DNA of 64,000 nt from Phormidium willei BDU 130791 (GTDB lineage: Bacteria > Cyanobacteriota > Cyanobacteriia > Cyanobacteriales > Geitlerinemataceae): the NCBI GenBank assembly GCA_001637315.1, contig LSZA01000005.1, forward strand, positions 21,567 to 85,566. The letters are read 5' to 3'. Position numbers and translations under genes: made by a program. The notes under the pieces were generated by a model that made no database searches, was not told where the DNA came from, and saw only the letters and a program-made list of their open reading frames with translations. Each line of letters opens with the position of its first letter. Position 1 is the first letter of the stretch. Positions 7,261-16,942 of the stretch are shown here, piece by piece.

Positions 7261-8652
7261 TTAAAACTTGCCTGAACGTACCGTTTCGGCGGGGTTGCTG
7301 GGGTAGAAGCTGGCGACGATGCCTAGGCTGAGCCACCAGAGGGTATTGAGTTGGGGACGATACCAAACGGTATCGACTAAGCCATGGGCCATGAAGCCGG
7401 CGAGGGTGGCGATCGCCGCGATGAGCCAGAAGGCTTGCGGGTTGGCACTCTGACGCAGCCGCTGCAATTGTAGCAGGGTCTGTTGAACGGCGATTGCCAG
7501 CAGCCAGAGAAAGGCGGTTAGTCCGATGATACCGGTTTCGACGGTGATTTCTAGGAGAACGGAATAGGCGCTTAAGGCGGTGTAGCGGGGGCGCATATAG
7601 AGGGGATACACCTGATTGAAGGCGTCGTTTCCGGGGCCGATGCCTAGGAAGGGATGATCCCGAATCATCTCTAGGACAGCGTTCCAGACGTTGATGCGGA
7701 AGTTGTTGCTGCTATCACTGCGACCCACGAAGATACTCGAGACGCGATCGCGGATGGGGGGAACGGCGGTCACGGCGATGAGGAGAACGGCGACGGTGAG
7801 GCCGAGGAGTCCTGGAATCGCCCAGTTGCGCCAGGGTTGCGGGAGGCGATCGCGCCACCAATAGACGGCAAAGAGGGCGAAGATAAAGAGAGTGGCAGCC
7901 ACGCCAATCCAACCGCCACGACTGTAGGTGTTGAGGACGACAATGCTGTTGACGGTGAACATCACCAGGGCCAGGGCTTTGGCACTCCAACGCTGCCAAA
8001 CGAATAGCGCTCCTAAACTGAAGGCGATGGCGGGAATCAGATATCCGGCTAGGAGGTTCGGATTGCCCAGATAGCTATACACCCGAGTGATGCTCCCTGA
8101 GGCGGAGTCTGGGTCGGTCCAGGTGGCTAACGGTGCTGCCCCGAAGAAGACTTGGCGCAGTCCATAGACGCTGACCATTAAGGCGGTATGCAGGTAAACG
8201 GTGATGAGGAGCGATCGCAGCCAAGGAGTCCGCAGAACCCGCGCTGAGAGGGCAAAGACGACTAAAAACAGGCTCAGTTTCACCCATCCCTGTAGGGCTT
8301 CTTGGGGAACCCGTGAGCAAGCGGTGGCAATGCTGGCAATGAGCCAGTACAGGCCAACGCCGAGGTGAATCGGGGTTAGCCCCAAATCACTCTCGTCGGA
8401 CAGTAGCAATAACAGCAAAAAACCGGCACTGAGAACCAGTAAGATGCCGATGAGCGTTGTTGAGACGAAGGGCGCTAGGGCAAACAGAACCGCCAGCAAC
8501 AGTACGCCGAGGCTGTCGGCCCACTGCATTAACCAACTTCCGGCTTTCCAGCGATGTAGAGAGCCGACGAGCAGGCGATAGCCGTAACTCCCACTCTGCC
8601 AGGGCTGCGGCGACCAGTGAGATAGGGTAACCTGGGTCCAAATATCAGTCAT
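7261..8652 (-). CDS. ictB: IctB family membrane protein (putative bicarbonate/inorganic carbon transporter, Wzy_C superfamily)
   Basis: A 463-residue polytopic membrane protein with about ten hydrophobic segments, the usual IctB length. Recognisable family segments are GLYWLIASIATACS, GSITRVYSYLGNPNLLAGYL and the O-antigen-ligase-like signature HPFLGIGPGNDAFNQVYP. IctB was found in Synechococcus as a gene affecting inorganic carbon accumulation; direct transport has been questioned because the fold is that of O-antigen ligases. The protein would sit in the cytoplasmic membrane. It is a single gene here, reverse strand, with no carbon-concentrating neighbours. The start at 8652 gives MTDIWTQVTLSHWSPQPWQ, like other family members. 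Confidence 0.88.
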   Translation of the reverse strand: MTDIWTQVTLSHWSPQPWQSGSYGYRLLVGSLHRWKAGSWLMQWADSLGVLLLAVLFALAPFVSTTLIGILLVLSAGFLLLLLLSDESDLGLTPIHLGVGLYWLIASIATACSRVPQEALQGWVKLSLFLVVFALSARVLRTPWLRSLLITVYLHTALMVSVYGLRQVFFGAAPLATWTDPDSASGSITRVYSYLGNPNLLAGYLIPAIAFSLGALFVWQRWSAKALALVMFTVNSIVVLNTYSRGGWIGVAATLFIFALFAVYWWRDRLPQPWRNWAIPGLLGLTVAVLLIAVTAVPPIRDRVSSIFVGRSDSSNNFRINVWNAVLEMIRDHPFLGIGPGNDAFNQVYPLYMRPRYTALSAYSVLLEITVETGIIGLTAFLWLLAIAVQQTLLQLQRLRQSANPQAFWLIAAIATLAGFMAHGLVDTVWYRPQLNTLWWLSLGIVASFYPSNPAETVRSGKF

Positions 8653-8974
8653 AGAAATGGGTCATAGAAAAACGGGGTGTCGCGCGACATCCCCAAATGA
8701 CTGAGCCGCTGATCTGATCGTTATCTGATCGTTATTTGAACATTTCTGATCATTTTTGAGCCTTGATGATGGCTGTTGATGAGTCATCAAAGATGAGTTA
8801 TCAAAGCGGCCACCGACCGGTTGCAGACAGGTTACAGATCAAAACGAACCATAAAAGCGACAGATAAACAATTACAAAAAACATTTGTAAAACCCAATTT
8901 AGACAAGGCTTTTTTAGTTTTTTAATGTCTTATTTTATCTGTCACTTATGCAGCGGTTTTACTTCCAAGACACT
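8653..8974. other. Intergenic region, AT-rich, no gene seen
   Basis: Between ictB and the RNA-binding protein gene, both reverse. The right half is AT-rich (for example 8870-8945) and forms the 3' flank of the RNA-binding protein gene. The left half should contain the ictB promoter. I found no convincing hairpin terminator, small gene or RNA. Confidence 0.5.
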
Positions 8975-9403
8975 CTAGGAGTTGGTGGTTTGAGAGGCTA
9001 ACATTTGTTTGAGTTTAGATAGCTCATCCGCCCAACGGGGATCGGGTTGAGCGCTGTCGGAAGAACTCGAACTACGGCTCGATGAGCCGGAACGAGAGCG
9101 GTTTGAACTTCCTGACTTGGCGGCGGGGGCGTTATCGGATTTTTCCTTGCCTTTCTTACGAGGCATGGCTTTCTCGACTTTCAGAGCCGTATCTTTAAAC
9201 TCTTTGCCGTTGAAGGCTTCGACGATTTGATCGGCTTGTTCGTCATTTTTGGCGGTGACGAAGCCAAAGCCGCGACATTTCCCTGTTTTGCGATCGGTAA
9301 TCACTTTGACGGAGAGAAGTTCGCCAGCATCCTGAAAAAAGTTTTGCAGTTCGTCTCGCTCAACATCTTTAGGCAAGTTACCGACATAAAGGCGAATAGA
9401 CAT
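8975..9403 (-). CDS. RRM-type RNA-binding protein
   Basis: A 142-residue protein with one RNA recognition motif at residues 1-80: RNP2 is LYVGNL (5-10) and RNP1 is RGFGFV (44-49), with aromatic residues in the RNA-contacting positions. The C-terminal tail is lysine-rich (around MPRKKGKEK) and then a Ser/Arg/Gly-rich stretch, ending in an acidic-basic helix. Cyanobacterial Rbp proteins of this form are cytoplasmic, often cold-induced, and in some species bind photosynthesis mRNAs. It is a single gene with a long upstream region, which fits regulation through a 5' leader, but no regulatory element could be identified. Confidence 0.92.
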   Translation of the reverse strand: MSIRLYVGNLPKDVERDELQNFFQDAGELLSVKVITDRKTGKCRGFGFVTAKNDEQADQIVEAFNGKEFKDTALKVEKAMPRKKGKEKSDNAPAAKSGSSNRSRSGSSSRSSSSSDSAQPDPRWADELSKLKQMLASQTTNS

Positions 9404-10170
9404 AATGAGTAAACCTCTAAACTAAAGCGACGTATTTGAATGAAAAATCTCGATCTCAGCGGGGGACTTTGAACCCTCTTTTCTGGCTCATGAGCTAGAA
9501 ATGGCGGTCAAGTATCCCTAATCCTGCTGAGCCTATCTGGACTTGACAGGTTTGCTAGCATTTCTTAACCCCCTCCGTAACGGCCAAAACTGTACCCGTC
9601 ATTGCCCCGGCTCTTCTGCTGTAGCGTTAAATTTTGCTCGTGCATGAGGTTCGTTGCTGCTGCAATGACTGCTGTGAAATCCACGGTTTGAATGAGTCTG
9701 TCCCGCATCACACCCGCGATCGCACAGATGCATGACTCGATTGGGGTTACGGGCGGGTTGCTGATTTCGTCTTGGGGGTGCATTCCGAAGTCGTGCTGGC
9801 AAGCCTCTCTCTACGGTATCACAGTTGCCCCATAGGACAAGTTTTTCCCGGATCACGAATGCTCTGCTCACTCAGGTTGGGCTGGTTTAAAGCCCTATGA
9901 CACAGAACTAGACGGAACTAGCAAGGGCGACTTTCTATCCTAAGGGAACAAGGTCGATTTGGCAAGAGAGGGCGACCATCATGTTACACCCCTACGGTTG
10001 ATTGGGTCATTGTTAATAAATGTAACAAACAAAGGTGGTTAAGGCAATGGCCCCGATCGCAAGCGTTGGTCTGATATAGTGATGGCACAGTGCTAACTCA
10101 CCGTTTGCCGGGACATCGTCTTCAACGGAGTGTCAGCCGGGCAAGCCCAGTGGGGAACATCATCTACGAT
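9404..10170. other. Intergenic region of about 770 bases, no gene assigned
   Basis: This separates the reverse RNA-binding protein gene from the next forward gene, so it must contain two divergent promoters. Open frames here (for example 9565-9783 reverse) have no family resemblance and no ribosome-binding site and are not called. A GATATAGTGATGG string at 10073-10085 could be a forward -10 region. The length leaves room for a noncoding RNA, but I recognise none: no tmRNA, 6S or RNase P landmarks were found. Confidence 0.5.
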
Positions 10171-11133
10171 ATGTCTCAAACGCCACCCCCGTCAGAGGAT
10201 AGACAACCCGGAGTGCTGCGATCGCTGCTGATTGGTGTATTGCGCCGCCTCATCGCCACCCTAGAACGCTGGCTGGTACGCCTCGAACGCCCTGAGCTGG
10301 CAGAACCGTTGCCGTTATGGCAAAATCCCCTGGTGTGGATTGGGGCGATCGCTGCCACGGGTATCGCCGTGGTGGTCGCTGTTGTCGCGGTGCCACAATT
10401 GACAAGCGAGCCGACGGATGTGGCGGTCACTCCGACCCCGGCCCCAGTTCGCGAAACGCCCCCACCGGCCCCAGACTCGACGCCACCTGTGGCTCAAGCC
10501 CCGAGCCAAGATGAGAAGGTTGATGAGAGGGCTGATAATCTGGCTGATGAGATCATACCCGATCGCCAACTCGACGAACCCGAGCCATCGTTACCCCCGT
10601 CAGCTCCCCGAGTTGTAACCGAGTCTCCAGAACTCTCCCAGGAGACTCCTCCAGAGAGTCCGCCCGAGAGTTCGCCAGAACCATCCCCTGGACAGGCTGA
10701 ATCTCCCAAGCCGTCGCTGGCGACCCCAAAACCCATCCAGCTAACCCCCGAACAGCAACTCATTGCGGCTGTGCGATCGCAAATCAGCGACGTGGCTCGT
10801 CCCTATGAAGACTGTCATCGCTCAGGCCTCAACCTCACTCAACAAGAGGAATGCAGCGAGGAAAACCGCTTTGTGACCCGCATCAGTGCCAACTTCGAGG
10901 CCGATCTGTTGCGTGTCGAAATTACGCCCCAATGGTATGACCTCAACGGCCGGGAACGCTCAAAACTCGCCAATGGCCTTTGGAATCAGGCCCAACGGCT
11001 CGATTTTAGTCATGTGGAAATTGTCGATCCGCAAGGGGTTCTCGTCGCTCGTAGTCCCGTGGTGGGTCATGATGTCATTATCCTACGGCGATCGCGGTCA
11101 AGCGTTTCCCCAACCTCTCCCCAACTCAACTAG
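10171..11133 (+). CDS. Membrane-anchored Pro/Glu-rich protein, function unknown
   Basis: About 320 residues from the chosen ATG. An N-terminal cytoplasmic segment is followed by one membrane helix (WIGAIAATGIAVVVAVVAV), then a long Pro/Ser/Glu-rich linker (with runs such as PPESPPESSPEPSP), then a compact C-terminal domain of about 110 residues (LIAAVRSQISDVA to GHDVIILRRS). That layout places the C-terminal domain outside the cytoplasmic membrane. I do not recognise the domain. The frame extends upstream to a GTG at 10090, but the added residues look non-coding, so MSQTPPP at 10171 is preferred. The stop shares bases with the stop of the convergent DUF3352 gene: the four bases CTAG at 11130-11133 end both. 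Confidence 0.7.
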   Translation: MSQTPPPSEDRQPGVLRSLLIGVLRRLIATLERWLVRLERPELAEPLPLWQNPLVWIGAIAATGIAVVVAVVAVPQLTSEPTDVAVTPTPAPVRETPPPAPDSTPPVAQAPSQDEKVDERADNLADEIIPDRQLDEPEPSLPPSAPRVVTESPELSQETPPESPPESSPEPSPGQAESPKPSLATPKPIQLTPEQQLIAAVRSQISDVARPYEDCHRSGLNLTQQEECSEENRFVTRISANFEADLLRVEITPQWYDLNGRERSKLANGLWNQAQRLDFSHVEIVDPQGVLVARSPVVGHDVIILRRSRSSVSPTSPQLN

Positions 11134-12827
11134 GGACTCTCAATCTTGACAAAGACGTCATAGCGGCGGCTGCGTTCGTCCTGAAACCCAACTCGCACGC
11201 CAATGGCCTCAATCGCATCTAAAAACTCCTGTTGCTCGGGTGGAAGCTGTAATAGGGGTAAATCAAGAGATTGCTCTTGGCCATCTTCCCCAACTTGAGT
11301 AGGATTGAGATTCAAGAAAAATAGACCATTACTGTCATCCGGCTCCCGAGGAACCACATCGTTAAACTCGGAATTGCGAGCTAGAGAGGACTCCGGCTCA
11401 GGTAAAAATTGCTCGGTGACGGGTGAACCGACTGCAAAAAAGACCACTGAACCACTCAGCCAGCCGTGACTGACGCTTAATCCCTTGCGACGAGTATCCC
11501 AGGTGACGAGACGCCGTTGTCCGAGTTCTTCAACCTCGACGTTCACCTCAAAGCCATAGCGATCGACAACGGCTCGATCGACACGTCTGAGTAGGGTTTC
11601 TGTCGCTTCAATATCTCCGGTTTCGGCAATGACCACCAAACTCCCCGGTAGGGTTGTATCTTCGTCGGGAGGCGTAGGAATCAAGCCGAGGGCAAATTGT
11701 CCCGTCATCCAGGGTAACAGGTCGTTGTCGAGGTTAACGCCGACGGTTTGCTCGAGGGCGGTACGAATCCAAGTCCCATTAATGGGTAGAAGCGGATTGG
11801 TTTGGGAATCTTGTAGATAATCTTGCCAAAGTTGGCTGAAGTTGGAGCCGGCCATAACCATCATGGTTGTGGCGGGGAAACGACTCACTAGGGTTGGGGG
11901 GAGGCTATTCTCGATGTCCAAGAGAGTCTCGCTGTCGGGGTTGAGCCAGGAGAGGGTATGAATACGAATCCCATCGTTTTCGAGATCCAAGGTGCTGGCT
12001 AACCCTTGAGTTTCGAGGGTTTCGAGGGCATTGGCATTGAGAGGACGAGTCGAATCCTCGGCTAAGGTGGCCAGTGAATCTGGGACATTGACAAACAAAC
12101 TGGCGAAATCGGTGGCGGGTAGAGCTTCCCAGGCCTGGTTATAGCCAGGAATCGTCAGAATCGATTGATTATCTCGATAGGCATCAACGGCCCGGTTCAC
12201 AGCACTCGATTCTTGAGAGACAATCAGGAAACGTCGGTCAACGACGGCTAGGGTACTCGGACGGCTGGCAGCGGCTTCGCTGAGAGGATCGTCAATTTCG
12301 GGTTCGTAGATGGTGACGCCGCGATAGTTACGCTCTTCTAATCCTGATTCGTCTTGCCGTTGTGCGACAATCGATCGCAGGCGGCCGGCATTGCCAATGG
12401 GGAGAATCAGCAGGTTGGCGCGATCGGCTCGCAGGTCTTCAGGGGGGGTGGTTTCATCGATCTCGGGTGGGGGGAGGATGGCAAGGGTGATGCGATCGCC
12501 AACCCAGGGCGCGATATCCTCTTCATACTGATAATCAGACCCGGCGAGGAGATTATTTTGCAGTTGCGTGAGTCCCTCTTGGAAGCGGGCCTGACTTCCC
12601 TCGGTTCCATAGTTCCCTAAGCGTCGCCATTGGCCCGACTGGGTGGAGACGGAAACAGCCATCAGGGCATCCTCGGGAACCAACTCGGCTCCGACAATTA
12701 AACTAAGGTTAACGGGCCGACGCGAGATGAGGCCATAGACAACACCGCCACCAACTAGAATTAACCCAACAACAGCTAAGGCTCTCCAAGGTGGGGATTT
12801 TCGACGGTTTCTCCGATAAGTTCTCAT
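11130..12827 (-). CDS. DUF3352 family protein with N-terminal membrane anchor
   Basis: About 565 residues. A basic N-terminus (RTYRRNRRKSPPWR) precedes a single membrane helix (ALAVVGLILVGGGVVYGLI), after which the whole chain is predicted to be periplasmic. Segments such as LVPEDALMAVSVST and APWVGDRITLAILPP match the cyanobacterial DUF3352 proteins, whose function is not known. I chose the ATG at 12825-12827; eight further codons back to a TTG at 12851 are possible but less likely. The gene is convergent with its left neighbour and divergent from polA on the right, with about 155 bases between the two starts for both promoters. Confidence 0.8.
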   Translation of the reverse strand: MRTYRRNRRKSPPWRALAVVGLILVGGGVVYGLISRRPVNLSLIVGAELVPEDALMAVSVSTQSGQWRRLGNYGTEGSQARFQEGLTQLQNNLLAGSDYQYEEDIAPWVGDRITLAILPPPEIDETTPPEDLRADRANLLILPIGNAGRLRSIVAQRQDESGLEERNYRGVTIYEPEIDDPLSEAAASRPSTLAVVDRRFLIVSQESSAVNRAVDAYRDNQSILTIPGYNQAWEALPATDFASLFVNVPDSLATLAEDSTRPLNANALETLETQGLASTLDLENDGIRIHTLSWLNPDSETLLDIENSLPPTLVSRFPATTMMVMAGSNFSQLWQDYLQDSQTNPLLPINGTWIRTALEQTVGVNLDNDLLPWMTGQFALGLIPTPPDEDTTLPGSLVVIAETGDIEATETLLRRVDRAVVDRYGFEVNVEVEELGQRRLVTWDTRRKGLSVSHGWLSGSVVFFAVGSPVTEQFLPEPESSLARNSEFNDVVPREPDDSNGLFFLNLNPTQVGEDGQEQSLDLPLLQLPPEQQEFLDAIEAIGVRVGFQDERSRRYDVFVKIESP

Positions 12828-12981
12828 AGAATCTCGATGAGGCGATCGCAACAGGTGACAAGGGTCTGGGGAACTCCCTTTGGGTCATAGTCTCCATAAC
12901 CCTGCTACTGTACCAGGATTTTTCCAAGATGCGATCGCCTCCCCGCTCGACAACGGGCCATTGATACCAAATCAAGGCAAA

Positions 12982-15924
12982 ATGGAAGAAAACCCTACAT
13001 CTCGGAGAGTCTCTGTGTCCTCAGTTCTGCTTGTCGATGGTCATTCTCTGGCCTTTCGTGCCTACTACGCCTTTGCTAAAAGTCGTGAGGGAGGCTTGCG
13101 AACCTCAACCGGACTCCCCACCAGTGTTTGTTTCGGGTTCCTACGCTCTCTCCTTGATAGTATCGCCACCCATCGCCCGTCAGCGGTGGCGATCGCGTTT
13201 GATACCAGTACCCCCACGTTTCGTCATGACGCCGACGCGAACTACAAGGCGCAACGGGCCGAGACTCCCGAGGACTTTATCCCCGATGTCGAACATCTCA
13301 AGCAACTGCTGGCGGCTCTAAATTTACAAATTTTCACGGCTCCAGGCTATGAGGCCGATGATATCCTGGGAACTCTGGCTCAGCAGGCCAGTCGGCAGCA
13401 GTGCAAGGTCCAACTCCTCAGCGGCGACCAAGATTTGTTTCAACTCATTTGTGATGACCCCCCGATTACGGTCTTACATTTAGCTGGGGGCTGGGGACGT
13501 AAAAACGCCCGTCCTCAAGAGTTTCAGGCTCAACAGGTTCAGGATAAGTTGGGGATTCGTCCTCAGCAAGTGGTCGATTATAAGGCGCTATGCGGTGATA
13601 GTTCTGATAATCTCCCCGGTGTGAAGGGAATTGGTCCGAAGACAGCGGTTAAACTCTTGCAAGAGTACGGCTCTCTCGCTGAGATTTATAACCATGTTGA
13701 GGAGATTAAGGGCGCCACTCGCAAAAAACTAGAGGCTGGGCGAGAGGCGGCTTATCATACGCAATACATGGCTGAGATTAACTGTGAGGTTCCTCTTCAG
13801 TTCGATTTGGATGACCTGACGCTGCGGGGGTTTGATGCTCAGCGGCTGTTACCCCTTCTCGATCGCCTTGAACTCCATTCTCTACGCGATCGCCTCGACC
13901 GTCTACAGGATCAACTCGCAGGCGACGCAACGGAGACCACATCCCCTCAACCGACAGCATCTGAGTCTAAGTCTGATCCTCCTCAATTAGCTGAGTTAGA
14001 AGATACAGGCTTTTGGAGTTGGGAGGACACTCAAGCCAGTCAACCCCCAGATGAGTCTCGACTACGACCGCTCATTGTCGATTCTCCCGAAAAATTGCAA
14101 ACTCTGGTCAAACGGCTTCAGGACCAGACGAATCCTCACGCTCCGGTGGCTTGGGATACGGAAACCACCAGTACGAAAGCCACGGAAGCAGATTTAGTGG
14201 GACTCGGCTGCTGTTGGGGGGAGTCTCCTGAGGATCTCGCCTATATTCCCCTGGCTCATCGTCAGGGAAACGCCTTGTCGTTGGAGCAGGTGTTGGAGGT
14301 GTTGCGGCCGATTTTGCAGGGCGATCGCTATCCCAAAGTGTTTCAAAATACAAAATACGATCGCCTCGTCTTGCGTAGTCACGGGATTCTCTTACAAGGG
14401 GTCGTATTTGATACGCTCCTGGCCAGCTATCTCCTCAACCCTGAAACCACCCACAATCTCACGGATTTAGCCCTACGTCATCTGGATTTAACGGTCAGCA
14501 GTTTTAAGGATATTGTTCCTAAGGGAAAAACCATCGCCGATGTCTCGATTCCCGTGGCGGCTCACTATTGCGCTGAGGATGTTCATGTCACCTATCGCCT
14601 CGTTCCTCTGTTACGAGAGCAACTGCGACAAACGCCTCAATTGGAAACGCTCCTGAATACGGTGGAATTACCGTTGGAGGCGGTCTTGGCGGAGATGGAG
14701 TTTTTGGGAATTCGCCTGGATATTGAGTATCTCAAAACACTCTCAGATCAGTTAGCTGAGCAGTTGGATGAGTTAGAAAAAACAGCTTATGAGTTAGCGG
14801 GTGATTCTTTTAACTTAAACTCCCCGAAACAACTCGGAGAAATTCTCTTTGATCGGCTTAAGTTAGATGCACGAAAAACCCGTAAGACGAAAACAGGAAA
14901 TTATTCGACGAATGCTAAGGTCTTGGATAAGCTGCATGGAGATCACCCAATTATTGATGTCATTTTAGAACATCGCACCTTAGCCAAGTTGAAATCGACC
15001 TATGTGGATGCCTTACCTGAGTTAGTTCGTGTGGATGAGCAACAAGCAAACCGCATTCATACGGATTTCAATCAGACGATTACGGCGACGGGGCGGCTGT
15101 CGTCGTCGAATCCGAATTTACAGAATATCCCCATTCGCACTGAGTTTAGTCGTCGGATTCGTAAGGCGTTTTTACCTCGTGAGGGTTGGCGGTTGGTGAC
15201 GGCGGATTATTCGCAAATTGAGTTACGAATTTTGGCTCATTTAAGTCAGGAGCCGATTTTGTTAGAGGCGTATGATACGGGTCAGGATGTTCATCGCTTG
15301 ACGGCGCAATTGTTGTTTGAGAAAGAGGAGATTTCCTCCGAGGAACGACGGTTGGGTAAAACGATTAATTTTGGCGTGATTTATGGGATGGGAGCGCAAC
15401 GATTTGCCCGAGAAGCGGGGGTGAGTTCTTGGCAGGGACGGGAGTTTATTGACCGCTATAATACGCGCTATTCTCGCGTATTTGCCTATTTGCAACAGAT
15501 GAAGCGCGAGGCGATCGCTCGTGGCTATGTGGAAACGCTCTGTGGTCGCCGTCGTTATTTCACGTTCGAGTCCTCAGCCCTGCGAAAACTCCAGGGACAG
15601 CCGGCTGAGAGCATTGACTTGGAAAATCTCAAAAATATCAGTTTAGGGGACTCTCAGGCTCTGCGAGCCGCCGCAAATGCCCCAATTCAAGGGTCGAGCG
15701 CGGACATCATTAAAATTGCTATGGTCAAGTTACATCAGCTTTTGGGCGATCGCGCGGCCCGGATTTTGTTACAGGTCCATGATGAACTGGTCTTTGAAAT
15801 GCCCGACGAGGAATGGTCACAGCTCGAATTTTCAATCCGAGAGACGATGGAATCGGCACTGAAACTGAGTATTCCCCTCGTGGTCGATATTCATCAGGGA
15901 GAAAACTGGATGGAGGCTAAATAA
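12982..15924 (+). CDS. polA: DNA polymerase I
   Basis: About 980 residues with all three domains. The 5'-3' exonuclease domain (residues about 12-300) has SVLLVDGHSLAFRAYYAF, SGDQDLFQL and GDSSDNLPGVKGIGPKTA. The 3'-5' proofreading domain (about 370-570) keeps acidic residues in AWDTETT and YCAEDVHVTYRL, so it may be active, unlike the degenerate version in many bacteria. The polymerase domain has motif A TADYSQIELRILAHL (about 740-754) and motif C VHDELVFE (about 931). The enzyme works in Okazaki fragment maturation and repair. The frame opens 34 codons earlier, at 12880, but those codons read like promoter sequence and the family begins near MEENPTSRR, so 12982 is chosen. Confidence 0.96.
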   Translation: MEENPTSRRVSVSSVLLVDGHSLAFRAYYAFAKSREGGLRTSTGLPTSVCFGFLRSLLDSIATHRPSAVAIAFDTSTPTFRHDADANYKAQRAETPEDFIPDVEHLKQLLAALNLQIFTAPGYEADDILGTLAQQASRQQCKVQLLSGDQDLFQLICDDPPITVLHLAGGWGRKNARPQEFQAQQVQDKLGIRPQQVVDYKALCGDSSDNLPGVKGIGPKTAVKLLQEYGSLAEIYNHVEEIKGATRKKLEAGREAAYHTQYMAEINCEVPLQFDLDDLTLRGFDAQRLLPLLDRLELHSLRDRLDRLQDQLAGDATETTSPQPTASESKSDPPQLAELEDTGFWSWEDTQASQPPDESRLRPLIVDSPEKLQTLVKRLQDQTNPHAPVAWDTETTSTKATEADLVGLGCCWGESPEDLAYIPLAHRQGNALSLEQVLEVLRPILQGDRYPKVFQNTKYDRLVLRSHGILLQGVVFDTLLASYLLNPETTHNLTDLALRHLDLTVSSFKDIVPKGKTIADVSIPVAAHYCAEDVHVTYRLVPLLREQLRQTPQLETLLNTVELPLEAVLAEMEFLGIRLDIEYLKTLSDQLAEQLDELEKTAYELAGDSFNLNSPKQLGEILFDRLKLDARKTRKTKTGNYSTNAKVLDKLHGDHPIIDVILEHRTLAKLKSTYVDALPELVRVDEQQANRIHTDFNQTITATGRLSSSNPNLQNIPIRTEFSRRIRKAFLPREGWRLVTADYSQIELRILAHLSQEPILLEAYDTGQDVHRLTAQLLFEKEEISSEERRLGKTINFGVIYGMGAQRFAREAGVSSWQGREFIDRYNTRYSRVFAYLQQMKREAIARGYVETLCGRRRYFTFESSALRKLQGQPAESIDLENLKNISLGDSQALRAAANAPIQGSSADIIKIAMVKLHQLLGDRAARILLQVHDELVFEMPDEEWSQLEFSIRETMESALKLSIPLVVDIHQGENWMEAK

Positions 15925-16032
15925 GAAGAAATACCTAGATCCACAGGACGCTGATTAGGAAAGCTGAAGTCATTGGTTCTATTTTTAAATCAGAATTTGA
16001 TGACGTTTTCGGTCAGTTCTCCTAAACATTGT

Positions 16033-16038
16033 TACAAT
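16033..16038 (+). promoter_or_regulatory. Candidate -10 element of the PHP gene
   Basis: TACAAT lies 27 bases before the start codon of the PHP-domain gene, in AT-rich sequence. It matches the sigma-70-type -10 consensus at five of six positions. No convincing -35 is present. Confidence 0.4.
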
Positions 16039-16065
16039 AAGTAAACTCCTAGACATTAACTGCTT

Positions 16066-16776
16066 ATGCTTGTCTATCAGACCCACTTGGCGACATACGA
16101 TAGACCTGCCGCACAAGACACGCGGAGACTCTGTAAGGTTTTTAGCACCCTAAATGCTGAAAGCTGTCCGCGCCATTACAATTTTCACATGCACTCGGTC
16201 TATTCCGACGGTCGCTTGCGCCCTGAAGCCATTATGGAACAAGCGGTAACCATTGGCCTGAAGGGATTGGCCATCACAGACCACCACAGTGTTGATGGCT
16301 ATCGTCAGGCGCAGCGTTGGTTAGACGACTGGCGGCGTTCTCTTCCCGATGCGCCCATCCCTCATTTATGGACTGGCGTCGAAATTAACGCTGACCTCAT
16401 TGGTACGGAAGTCCACATTCTCGGCTATGGCTACAATCCGGGTCACAAGGCGATTCAACCCTATTTACAAGGTGAGAAAGTTGAAGGGCGAGCTTTTGGG
16501 GCCAAGCGAGTCATCAAAGCCATTCAGAAGGCGGGAGGCTTAGCGGTTCTCGCTCACCCCGCCCGCTATCGCAAATCGGCTAACCAACTCATTCCCGCTG
16601 CGGCTGAACTCGGGATTGACGGGGCGGAGGCTTACTATTCCTATAACAATCCAGATCCTTGGCGTCCGAGTCCCAAGGAAACGGCGAAGATTAAACAACT
16701 CAATGTTGAGTATGGTTTGTTTGATACCTGTGGTACGGACACTCATGGTCTAAGTCTGTTGCGGCGTATGTCTTAG
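16066..16776 (+). CDS. PHP domain phosphoesterase
   Basis: A 236-residue PHP-fold protein. NFHMHSVYSDGRLRPEAI (about residues 43-60) is PHP motif I, with its metal-binding histidines. LAITDHHSVDGY is motif II with DHH. AVLAHPARYR supplies a further metal-ligand His, and TDTHGL near the C-terminus supplies the last Asp and His. All metal ligands appear intact, so it is probably an active metal-dependent phosphoesterase. The substrate is unknown; relatives act on nucleotides or phosphorylated metabolites. The N-terminal segment with NAESCP is shared by cyanobacterial members and supports the start at 16066. A nearby TACAAT gives a short leader of about 20 bases. The stop codon falls inside a 12-base tandem repeat. 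Confidence 0.88.
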   Translation: MLVYQTHLATYDRPAAQDTRRLCKVFSTLNAESCPRHYNFHMHSVYSDGRLRPEAIMEQAVTIGLKGLAITDHHSVDGYRQAQRWLDDWRRSLPDAPIPHLWTGVEINADLIGTEVHILGYGYNPGHKAIQPYLQGEKVEGRAFGAKRVIKAIQKAGGLAVLAHPARYRKSANQLIPAAAELGIDGAEAYYSYNNPDPWRPSPKETAKIKQLNVEYGLFDTCGTDTHGLSLLRRMS

Positions 16777-16799
16777 ACTCTGTCTTAGACTCTGTCTTA
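16770..16799. repeat. 12-base tandem repeat over the PHP stop codon
   Basis: GTCTTAGACTCT occurs twice in tandem (16770-16781 and 16782-16793) and a partial third copy follows (GTCTTA). The first copy contains the stop codon of the PHP gene. Confidence 0.8.
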
Positions 16800-16807
16800 A
16801 ACCATTC

Positions 16808-16837
16808 ATCCCTCTCCCACCCCGTGAGAGGGATTTT
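16808..16837 (+). terminator. Rho-independent terminator after the PHP gene
   Basis: A perfect 9-base stem (ATCCCTCTC and GAGAGGGAT) with a 9-base loop is followed by a short run of T. It lies about 30 bases after the PHP stop. Confidence 0.75.
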
Positions 16838-16942
16838 GCTGGGTGCGGGCCGGCTACCTCTTCAGGCTGATCCAGAAAGACTCGGTCGTAGCTAAGATGA
16901 ATTCAAGAACTCTGTCCCGTTATAAATCTGGCTTGATGTCAC

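Noticed and set aside
9500..10000. tmRNA, 6S RNA or RNase P RNA in the long spacer
   Set aside because: None of the expected landmark strings (for example GGAAAGTCCGGGC of RNase P or a CCA-ended tmRNA acceptor stem) was seen on either strand.
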